Below are positions 28,621 to 36,026 of a stretch of DNA of 64,000 nt, in pieces. The DNA is from an uncultured Psychrobacter sp. (lineage in GTDB: Bacteria > Pseudomonadota > Gammaproteobacteria > Pseudomonadales > Moraxellaceae): positions 1-64,000 of the forward strand of contig NZ_CANMRN010000010.1 in assembly GCF_947500265.1 (NCBI RefSeq). The letters are read 5' to 3'. Both the position numbers and the translations under genes were made by a program. The first letter of the stretch is position 1, and every line of letters starts with the position of its first letter. Under the pieces are notes generated by a model. The model was not told the origin of the DNA. It saw only the letters and a program-made list of their open reading frames with translations, and searched no databases.

Positions 28621-29745
28621 ATGCACACACTCGTCCAATCAGTTAGCAACTCCGTTCATAACTATACCCCTAATCACCGTCACTTGGCGGGATTGGTAGT
28701 CGTTATGATTGGTAGTTTGTTTTGCTTATGGTTGGACAGCAGTTTGGATATCTGGTCAAACGGGCGTATCGTTGGATTGTCCTCTTTAACGCTAGCAATT
28801 TTGCTAGGTATGATCTTAGGTAATACTATCTATCCCAAATTCACTGAACGTTTAAACGGCGGCGTTTGCTTTGCCAAGGGTCAGATACTGCGACTTGCAA
28901 TTATGTTTTATGGGTTTAAGCTAACCATGACGCAAGTTGCGAGCGTCGGTATGCCAGCGATTATGACGGATGCACTGGTACTGACATCAACTTTTTTGCT
29001 GACCTATTGGTTAGGTACTAGGTGGTTAAAAGTCGATAAAGAAACGGTCATTTTGATTGGCTCAGGGGCAAGTATTTGCGGTGCTGCTGCCGTCATTGCC
29101 GCAGAGCCTGTGGTCAACGCGCAAGCTCATAAAGTCACTATCGCCGTGGCAACTGTGGTGGTGTTCGGCACTATCGCGATGCTACTTTATCCTTTTCTAT
29201 ATCATCTTGGTTGGTTACAGCCTTGGCTCAGCGCCCAACAATACGGCATGTACACTGGCTCAACCGTCCATGAAGTAGCACAAGTCGTGGTCGCAGGCAA
29301 TGCAATCAATACCGAGATTGGCGATACCGCTGTCGTAACCAAGATGATACGCGTCATGATGCTCGCGCCTTTCCTGCTTGTATTATCGTTTGCGCTTACC
29401 AAAGATCGCACCGTAAATAATACCGCTATAGAAGATAAAAGCAGTAAAAACGAGACAGCGTCATTTATGACTCGTGTCAAACAAGTCAAAGTGCCATGGT
29501 TTGCGTTTATTTTTATCGGCATTGTGTTGATACATACTTGGGTGCCAATATCTGAGAATATCGTACGCAATATGGTTATGCTAGATGATGTACTACTTAC
29601 GATGGCTATGTTTGCATTAGGTTTGACCACGCATCTAAGTGCGATCAAGCAAGCTGGCGTTAGACCGCTTATCTTGGGTGCTATTATGTTTGGTTGGTTA
29701 ATACTGGGTGGTGGTCTGATTAATATCGGTATTAGCTTTATATAA
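28621..29745 (+). CDS. YeiH family putative sulfate/anion exporter (UPF0324)
   Basis: A 374-residue membrane protein with about ten spans. Family motifs SGASICGAAAVIA and GSTVHEVAQVVVAG are present, and the polar first 20 residues precede the first span. YeiH proteins are described as putative sulfate exporters, but direct transport data are sparse. Control by the divergent LysR gene is likely. A terminator follows. Confidence 0.87.
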   Translation: MHTLVQSVSNSVHNYTPNHRHLAGLVVVMIGSLFCLWLDSSLDIWSNGRIVGLSSLTLAILLGMILGNTIYPKFTERLNGGVCFAKGQILRLAIMFYGFKLTMTQVASVGMPAIMTDALVLTSTFLLTYWLGTRWLKVDKETVILIGSGASICGAAAVIAAEPVVNAQAHKVTIAVATVVVFGTIAMLLYPFLYHLGWLQPWLSAQQYGMYTGSTVHEVAQVVVAGNAINTEIGDTAVVTKMIRVMMLAPFLLVLSFALTKDRTVNNTAIEDKSSKNETASFMTRVKQVKVPWFAFIFIGIVLIHTWVPISENIVRNMVMLDDVLLTMAMFALGLTTHLSAIKQAGVRPLILGAIMFGWLILGGGLINIGISFI

Positions 29746-29790
29746 TAAGCTAAATATTCATTCTTAACAGCTGATGTCACTGCATAATAT

Positions 29791-29827
29791 AAAAGGCCTC
29801 CAACTATTTATAGTCGGAGGCCTTTTT
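29791..29827 (+). terminator. Intrinsic terminator after yeiH-like gene
   Basis: Stem GGCCTCC/GGAGGCC extended by further pairs with one mismatch, followed by five T. Confidence 0.9.
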
Positions 29828-29885
29828 GAATCTTTTATTTGGTCTAATATGATTAGTTAAAACCTTTAATCTTGGACTAGTACTG

Positions 29886-29975
29886 ACTTTAATACCATTG
29901 TCTTAAATACCAATCTCTTAAATACCAATCTCTTAAGTACTAATGCTCTAAACACTAATGCTCTGAATACCGAAA
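29886..29975. repeat. Degenerate 15-bp tandem repeat, six copies
   Basis: Six consecutive 15-base units occupy 29886-29975. The two best are identical (TCTTAAATACCAATC at 29901 and 29916), and the others drift from this consensus. It lies in the 302-base gap between the yeiH-like terminator and the csp terminator. No gene is visible in the gap. It is a decayed minisatellite of unknown role. Confidence 0.85.
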
Positions 29976-29982
29976 CACAGAC

Positions 29983-30010
29983 GAAAAAAAACGAACCCGA
30001 AGGTTCGCTT
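29983..30010 (-). terminator. Intrinsic terminator of the cold-shock gene, with UUCG tetraloop
   Basis: Read on the minus strand: CGAACC, loop TTCG, GGTTCG, then a run of eight T. The C(UUCG)G tetraloop is exceptionally stable. Confidence 0.92.
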
Positions 30011-30047
30011 TTCTACATCTATTCATCTATCTGTCTATAAAGACAAA

Positions 30048-30257
30048 TTAGATAGCAACGATGTTATGTGCTTGTGGGCCTTTTTGGCCTTGAGTTACAG
30101 TGAACTCAACTTCTTGGCCTTCAGCCAAAGTTTTGAAACCTGAACCAGTGATTTCGCTGTAATGAGCAAAAACGTCTGCGCCAGTTTCTGGAGCGATAAA
30201 ACCAAAGCCTTTAGCTTCGTTGAACCACTTAACTGTACCTTTTTGAACGTCTGACAT
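30048..30257 (-). CDS. Cold-shock protein, CspA family
   Basis: A 69-residue single cold-shock domain. RNP1 is KGFGFI and RNP2 corresponds to VFAHYSEI. It binds single-stranded RNA or DNA and acts as an RNA chaperone. GTAGGA precedes the ATG. A good promoter 140 bases upstream implies a long leader, typical of temperature-responsive csp mRNAs. Which CspA-G paralogue it corresponds to cannot be told. Confidence 0.97.
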   Translation of the reverse strand: MSDVQKGTVKWFNEAKGFGFIAPETGADVFAHYSEITGSGFKTLAEGQEVEFTVTQGQKGPQAHNIVAI

Positions 30258-30404
30258 AGTATAATCCTACTTTTAAATTTATTAATGGTCTAGTGACCGG
30301 TAACGCTTGCAAATAGCTACTGAACGATAAATATTAAAACGAAGGATTATAACTAATACTACGAGGTAATGATTTGGTGCAGAACTGCTCTTAAGCTTGG
30401 GCGT

Positions 30405-30433
30405 ATTATAAGGGGTACATCCCAGTATCGCAA
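30405..30433 (-). promoter_or_regulatory. Strong sigma-70 promoter of the cold-shock gene
   Basis: On the minus strand a TTGCGA -35 (30428-30433) and a consensus TATAAT -10 (30405-30410) are separated by exactly 17 bases. Transcription would start near 30398, giving a leader of about 140 nt before the csp ATG. Confidence 0.75.
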
Positions 30434-30500
30434 GTCTTATCTCATGTTTCGTGTAACCAGAGCCGTTTATTGACCGATTTTGGCACAAATTGCAACGGAT

Positions 30501-30923
30501 TTAGGCATTTGGTAAACGGAACAAATATATCGCTACCCCACTACAGACAGCGGCTACCGCCCATGCCATCCACATCATATCGGCAGGCAAACGATAAAAT
30601 AACATAATTGTCGATGCTGCCATCATAACCGTTGCTAAACACTTAGCATAAAGCGGAACGGCATGATTCTCCTCCCAGTCACGGACGAATTTACCAAAGT
30701 ATTTATGATTAATCAGCCAAAAATGAAAGCGTCGAGAACTACGTGCCCAGCAACCTGCTGCTAGCAAGATAAAAGGCGCAGTAGGCATCACTGGCAACAA
30801 TATACCGATAATACCTAAAATAAAAAACAGCCAACCAAGCGTCACAAAGGTCCAACGCAGCATTGGGCTTTTGGATTGATCGGTCTTAGGTCGGTAATAG
30901 AACGCTTTTTTATTATCGGTCAT
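30501..30923 (-). CDS. YbaN family inner-membrane protein (DUF454)
   Basis: A 140-residue protein with the DUF454 signature: GILLPVMPTAPFILLAAGCWARSS can be followed through two hydrophobic segments, then FHFWLINHKYFGKFVRDWEEN, and two more C-terminal spans. The function is unknown. The transcript points toward csp, but csp has its own promoter. Confidence 0.88.
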   Translation of the reverse strand: MTDNKKAFYYRPKTDQSKSPMLRWTFVTLGWLFFILGIIGILLPVMPTAPFILLAAGCWARSSRRFHFWLINHKYFGKFVRDWEENHAVPLYAKCLATVMMAASTIMLFYRLPADMMWMAWAVAAVCSGVAIYLFRLPNA

Positions 30924-30962
30924 ATAAGTTGTCGGTCGTGTAAGTTGTCAATTATGCCAAAT

Positions 30963-30993
30963 GTCGATTGTCGATTGTCGATTGTCGATTGTC
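30963..30993. repeat. 7-bp tandem repeat (GTCGATT)4
   Basis: Four perfect copies of GTCGATT from 30963 to 30990, then GTC. It lies 40 bases upstream of the YbaN-like gene. It is a short sequence repeat that could change by slippage. The rest of 30994-31369 shows no gene. Confidence 0.9.
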
Positions 30994-31369
30994 TAGAGTA
31001 GCGCCTATCATATAAGCAGCGGCATAGAAGGCTAATCATGCAATATCGCCTGTCTGCGCACAAGACTATTTATATAAGGTTTTTGCTATTGATAGGTATG
31101 TTTGGTTAGTAATTGGGTAAGTACTAATAATAAATGCTGCACTCTTTTATTAATACGTCGCTAAAAATAACTATCAGTAGCCGTGTTAAACAACAGCTAT
31201 CATAAAGAGCGGTTAATGAACATCAGTCATCACCTGCCATCGTCATTCCCGATACGCTTGCATCCCATCTTGTAAGTCGTCTATGATGACGCAGTAGCTA
31301 TCGATAATAGCCATTCACAGTACGGATTCATTAGCAGTACTGATCAAAAACAATGCAATACCAATCAAT

Positions 31370-31469
31370 CTTGTCGGGGTGCTTTGATTTGACGCTGTAG
31401 ACACAGCCCACATCATCGCTGAGACACACCCGTGAACCTGAAGCAGTTAGCACTGACGTAGGAAACAAG
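31370..31469 (+). ncRNA. TPP riboswitch (THI element)
   Basis: The conserved thiamine pyrophosphate aptamer is clear: GGGGTGC near 31376, GCTGAGA near 31418, ACCCGTGAACCTGA near 31428, and GTTAGCACTGACGTAGGAAA near 31446. P1 is formed by CTTGT (31370) and ACAAG (31465). The variable P3 arm carries a GCTGT-AGAC-ACAGC hairpin. It sits about 180 bases before the ATG of the THI5/ThiY-fold gene, so TPP should repress that gene. Confidence 0.95.
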
Positions 31470-31622
31470 CGTGACATACCCTTAGAGGTCTATAAATAAG
31501 CGCAGTCTATAGATGATGTACTGGTGATAACTATATTAAACGCCGAGCATTTGATAGTTAGCATCGAGACTTTACCTTTCTTATTTGGCCTTTCTTGTTT
31601 TACTTTAATAGTATCAGTCTGA

Positions 31623-31650
31623 TTGTTTTCCATACCTAAAAAGGAAACAA
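31623..31650 (+). promoter_or_regulatory. Ribosome-site-sequestering hairpin before the riboswitch-controlled gene
   Basis: TTGTTTTCC (31623-31631) can pair with GGAAACAA (31643-31650) with one bulged T, burying the AAGGAA ribosome site at 31641-31646. This could be the translational end of the TPP riboswitch expression platform. No T-run terminator is seen between aptamer and gene. Confidence 0.5.
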
Positions 31651-31652
31651 CC

Positions 31653-32549
31653 ATGCAGCCGACCACCAAACTTACTCTGACCCTCGAATGGTTTTTAAAC
31701 CCTGATCATCTGCCCTTTATCGCTGGTGTGACCACGGGCGCATATGAGCAAGCAGGGCTTGATATCACCATTATCGAGCCAGATGACCATTATGATGGTT
31801 TTGCGGAATTACAGAACCAAAGTATCGATCTGCATGTCAATGAGCCTATCCATCTGTTTGAGCATTACGCGCCCAACCTGCGCGCGCTGGGCTGCTTTTT
31901 TGAGACCGATGGTGGCATATTGATGCAACAGTCCAGCATGGATAAGCTCAAAAACAATCAGCCTATTCGCATCTGCACCCCTGCCGCTGAAGAAAAAACC
32001 AATCGTATTGGCTTTGAGATATTGGCGCGCTATGCCAAGAAAAATGGCTTTAGTATCAGCCGTGATAATGTGAGCTTTGTACAAAAAGACTTTTATCATA
32101 TAAAGAACCTGCAAGAAGACTCAAGCCTAGATGGCGCATGGCTATGCTTTTATAATTTTGAAGGCGTTGAAGCGACTCATGAAGGGTTGAACTTTGAATT
32201 TATCGATCAGCATTTGTCACCTTATCCGAACTTTTCAGCGTTAGAGATTCTGACGACAGATGAGATCTATAGCGCGAAAAAGGACGCGATAGATACCTTT
32301 ATCCAAGTGACCAACCAGATGACAGAACTGTGCAAAAACGAGCCAGAGACTGCTCATCGTATGTATTATGACTATAGTAAAACCGAGGCCGATGCGTTGA
32401 TGGATGCGATCATTGATAATACGCTGGGCAGATTGATTACGCCGATCAAGCCTGATGCAAATAAGTGGCAAGAGCTGCGTGAGATGCTAGCAGAGATCGA
32501 TATCGTGACCTTGACTGATGAGCAGTATCAATCGCTGTGGGAACTGTAG
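31653..32549 (+). CDS. THI5/ThiY-fold (NMT1-like) protein without signal peptide, thiamine-regulated
   Basis: A 298-residue periplasmic-binding-fold protein of the NMT1/THI5-like family. It begins LTLTLEWFLNPDHLPF, matching the first strand of ThiY/THI5 proteins, and keeps the PIH segment (His67) that aligns with the active-site His66 of yeast THI5. The THI5 PLP lysine is replaced by Asn63, and the CCCFC motif is absent, so pyrimidine synthase activity is unlikely. There is no signal peptide or lipobox, and no ABC permease or ATPase is adjacent, so it is also not a normal transporter subunit. AAGGAA, six bases before the ATG at 31653, decides the start over a TTG at 31623. It is controlled by a TPP riboswitch. 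Confidence 0.82.
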   Translation: MQPTTKLTLTLEWFLNPDHLPFIAGVTTGAYEQAGLDITIIEPDDHYDGFAELQNQSIDLHVNEPIHLFEHYAPNLRALGCFFETDGGILMQQSSMDKLKNNQPIRICTPAAEEKTNRIGFEILARYAKKNGFSISRDNVSFVQKDFYHIKNLQEDSSLDGAWLCFYNFEGVEATHEGLNFEFIDQHLSPYPNFSALEILTTDEIYSAKKDAIDTFIQVTNQMTELCKNEPETAHRMYYDYSKTEADALMDAIIDNTLGRLITPIKPDANKWQELREMLAEIDIVTLTDEQYQSLWEL

Positions 32550-32583
32550 AGAATTTAGAAATAAACTATTTTGAATAATAAAA

Positions 32584-32615
32584 AACCGCCATAGTATTTG
32601 CTGTGGCGGTTTTTT
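32584..32615. terminator. Bidirectional terminator between THI5-like and TerF-like genes
   Basis: Stem ACCGCCATAG/CTGTGGCGGT (one G-T pair), six-base loop, A-run on the left and T-run on the right. Confidence 0.9.
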
Positions 32616-32639
32616 ATGGTTAATAGACTGACAAGGTTA

Positions 32640-33932
32640 TTACTGCACGATACCAAGCTGCTTGGCTTCTTTTAGCCACATTGGAAACTCTTCTAGCATG
32701 TTTTCATACAAAGCTTCTTCGCTAATGTCATCCAAGTCATCAAGTTCAAAAAAGTCACAATTATCAATCACGCGCCCTGTCATATCGTCTAGTTTTTTTA
32801 GGATGCCATAACCACGACCACCCAAGCCCACGAACTGCCAAAATATCGGTAGTTTCGCGGCTTCCGTCATGACTCTCGTGATACCGCGATTGTCATTCAC
32901 CCCGCCATCACTGATAAATAGCACGTAGATAGGCACATCTAAGCCGTCTTTTTGGTAAAACTCCGTCACGGCTTTCATGACCTCTGCTTCATTGTTGATG
33001 CGCGGGCCAAGTGCCCATTTACGCCAACCGCCATGAGCGTTGTTAATGAAACCGTCATAGTTGCTCAGTCCAATCTCGCCCAAATACTGCGGATCTCGGG
33101 CAAACGCCCAGCAGTCTAGCGCTTGGTCGTCATCGAAGTTCACTGCCAATGGCAATATGCGATTGACCACCTCTTGCACGCGGCCTTTTTTGTACTGTCT
33201 ATTCATTGAGCCTGAAGCGTCTAGCACCAACGCCACTTTTGCCGTTAATTGCTGCAATTGGCGCTTCTCAAGCGATATCGTGGCTTTTTTGGCCAGATTG
33301 ACCAGTTTTGGCGCTTTTTCTAGCATGACCTTCTCTAACGATGGCTTTGCTTGAACTGGCGCTGCGGTCGGCTCGAGTACTTGTGGGCTACTCTCTTCTA
33401 CGTCACCACCGAAATGCTGCACGATGGCGGCAAGCCCTCCGTTAAAGCCTTGCGCGACGTTGGATACTCGCCAAACGCCACCCTTACGGTAAAGCTGCAT
33501 CAGCATACTGGCTTGCTGCTGGGCAAAGTCGGCTGCTTGATACTCTGCCTGTGCTTTTTGTGACTGCTGCCAAATGCCAATCTCTAACGACTGAATTTGA
33601 TTGAGCGGCGTGTCGGCTGATAATACAAAAAACAAGCTGTCTATATTAGTCGCCAGTTTGGATAAATTCACCTCAAACTCGGCTTGGATGCCTTTATTTG
33701 CCGTTGGCTGCGACTCGTAATGGGTGAGCTTGATTTGCCCGCACGGTGAGGTTGGCTGATTATAAAACACCATGTAATCATCATTTATCAGTTTGCCCGC
33801 TGCGTCTAAGGCAAAGCAGCTGATGTCCATCTCTATCGGGCTTTGGCGGGTAAACTTGAGCGTGATTGGTGCGGTATCGTCAATAGCAAGGTTGCTTAAA
33901 GGCGCGCGTTGTCCGACGGTGAGATGGTTCAT
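32640..33932 (-). CDS. TerD-VWA fusion protein, TerF-like
   Basis: A 430-residue protein with an N-terminal TerD-type domain (about 1-180, including YRKGGVWRVSNVAQGFNGGL) and a C-terminal von Willebrand A domain. The MIDAS motif is DASGSM at 238-243, and later acidic residues fit metal binding. This is the layout of TerF from tellurite-resistance loci. No terA-E or terZ gene is nearby, so it is an orphan; a general stress or phage-defence-linked role is possible. The A+T-rich broken gene begins 19 bases upstream. Confidence 0.87.
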   Translation of the reverse strand: MNHLTVGQRAPLSNLAIDDTAPITLKFTRQSPIEMDISCFALDAAGKLINDDYMVFYNQPTSPCGQIKLTHYESQPTANKGIQAEFEVNLSKLATNIDSLFFVLSADTPLNQIQSLEIGIWQQSQKAQAEYQAADFAQQQASMLMQLYRKGGVWRVSNVAQGFNGGLAAIVQHFGGDVEESSPQVLEPTAAPVQAKPSLEKVMLEKAPKLVNLAKKATISLEKRQLQQLTAKVALVLDASGSMNRQYKKGRVQEVVNRILPLAVNFDDDQALDCWAFARDPQYLGEIGLSNYDGFINNAHGGWRKWALGPRINNEAEVMKAVTEFYQKDGLDVPIYVLFISDGGVNDNRGITRVMTEAAKLPIFWQFVGLGGRGYGILKKLDDMTGRVIDNCDFFELDDLDDISEEALYENMLEEFPMWLKEAKQLGIVQ

Positions 33933-33951
33933 GGTGTTATCCCAATCTTAT

Positions 33952-35866
33952 TTAATGTTGCGTATTTCGTTTAACAGCAATGATGATTTGCCATGTGAGT
34001 ATGCCGAACCATATAAAAAACAGTAGGCTGATAAATTCTATACCGCTTTTCTTTTCAAGTGCCTTACTGAATAGAGGAACATTGGCGGCACAAGCATTTA
34101 AAAGTTTTGATAGAAATATAAACCAGTCTTGTGTTACAAAATTTCTAAGTGATACAACATACCTTGCTATAGGTTCCTCACTAAAAATATATTTATGTAC
34201 TTCTAAGATACCAGTGTAAACACCTATCGAAGATAAGAATATTATAAAAGGCTGAATATAGCTTTCACCAAATCTAGAGATATAATAATTAGCACATAAT
34301 ACAAAATAGCTTGAGAAATCATCTAAAGAGAAAAATGCTATTAATGTAACAATAAACAAAAGCAAGAAGATTACTAGCGAAGCCATCCACATTTTTATAG
34401 AAATCAATAATACTATCGCTAATATGATAAATAACAAGATGATCTTAGCGCGATAAAAAAAAGGAATTTTATCAGAAATATTACTCTTAATACTTATTTT
34501 ATAATATTTCATTTCAGATATAAAAAATTTATTTGCTTCTATCTTATTATTTACTTTTTCGAATGAGTTTTTTATTATTCTTAAGGTCTCTCTATCCGTA
34601 TACTTTGTATTTATATCAGCATTCAAAAAATTAGGCTCTTGCTTTGTGTTTGCCTGAGAAAACCTCAATCCTGAGGTGAAGTTAGCTTCTCTAAAGCTAG
34701 AAAACTCTTTGAAGGTAGTGTTTGTAAAATCTGTTATATTTTTCTCAGTATCGTCTCCAAAATATACGTTACTAAAAACTGCAAACTCTTCAAATATACT
34801 TTTATAAAAATTAGCCTTTTTTATACGACACTCGCTTATATCAAAAATACCCTCTACATTAGAATCATAAAACTCCATTTTTTCCAATGTAGCATTTTTT
34901 ACTTCAAACTTACTTTTAAACTTAGTATCTTCTATCTTAAGACTTTTTATTTCCAGACTAGGTATATGTAGACTATCACCTCCTCTATTTTTACTTTGTA
35001 AATACTTTTTCTTATCGTATTTTTCTATACCATTTATTTTGAATTTGTAAAAAAACTCACACTCATATATACTTATTTTTTTGAAGGTAAATATATTATT
35101 TATCTCTTCCTTTTTTTATAATCAGCTACTTCATACTCTTCAATAATCCCGCTTTCTTTTTTATACTCAGGAATATTTAAAAATATTTTAGCTACTTTTA
35201 CTTTCTTTATAGATACATCTTTTTTAAATTCACATCTATCAAATACATTATAAGTTATTAGGTTTATATTTTTATAATTTTCTATACTTACATCTTTATT
35301 AAAAACACATCTATTGTATCTATAATCTCTATCACCTGCATTTACTTTCAAAGAAAATTCATCATTTTCATTGAAAATCGAGTCTGCATATATATTTAAC
35401 TTATCCAGAAATAAGCAATATTCGTAAAAAATATTACTATCTTCGCTTCTACAGATATTATAAAATTTACATTTTTTAAAAAAACTTTTCCTATATTTTT
35501 TAGCACATAGCCGTATCCACATAAATATTCATCTATAAAAACGGGAAACTCTATATTTTCTATACATACTTCATTATCTTCTAAAATCCTATTTAGTTCA
35601 ATATTTTGATCAATAAATCCTTTATTTATATTTTTAATATTATTAATTATTCCATTTCTTATCTTTTTCTCTTCTTCACTATTTTCTTCTTTATGTCTAT
35701 TGAATTTTTTTATTTTATTTAATATATACTGATGAAACTCCTTTCTAAAAGTTGATTCATAATCTAAATATTTTCTTATATTAATATCATTATAAGAACA
35801 GTGCAACGCACACTTATCTAAATTTTCAAATGTTTCATTTTTACAATCTGGCATGCTGCACGTCAT
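33952..35866 (-). pseudogene. Pentapeptide-repeat membrane protein gene with two -1 frameshifts in homopolymers
   Basis: Three overlapping reading frames make one continuous protein of about 640 residues if a -1 shift occurs twice. Segment 1 (from 35866) has a small Cys motif, CSMPDC...CALHC. Segment 2 (open 35530-35100) and the first part of segment 3 carry degenerate pentapeptide-like repeats with Phe about every five residues. Segment 3 (open from 35117 to 33952) continues these (FREANFTSGLRFSQAN), then DRETLRIIKNSFEKVNNKIE, and four or more membrane spans. Frame 1 can pass to frame 2 in the minus-strand run T7A6 (35472-35484), and frame 2 to frame 3 in A7 (35111-35117). One extra base in each run would restore one frame. 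The region is far richer in A+T than its neighbours, suggesting transfer. AAGG lies nine bases before the chosen ATG. It may be a pseudogene, a slippage-expressed gene or a sequencing undercall. Confidence 0.75.
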
Positions 35867-35964
35867 ATACATTGACCTTAAAAAAGTAATAATGAAGTAT
35901 AAAATATAGTCGAATAATACCACACAATTATTTATCTAATTATTAAAAAACCAACTACCAATCC

Positions 35965-35997
35965 AAAAAAAACGCCTCCATTACGGAGGCGTTTTTT
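35965..35997 (-). terminator. Intrinsic terminator of valS
   Basis: Stem CGCCTCC/GGAGGCG, five-base loop, flanked by eight A on one side and six T on the other. It can end valS on the minus strand. Confidence 0.9.
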
Positions 35998-36026
35998 ACC
36001 ATTAACAGATTATTACAACCGTTTCA

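Noticed and set aside
29202..29780. A 192-codon minus-strand ORF opposite the yeiH-like gene
   Set aside because: Antisense shadow of a conserved membrane gene.
30282..30488. A 68-codon ORF in the csp leader
   Set aside because: It spans the csp promoter and lacks protein-like features.
31653..32549. A true HMP-P synthase of the THI5 type
   Set aside because: The PLP lysine position is Asn and the CCCFC motif is missing.
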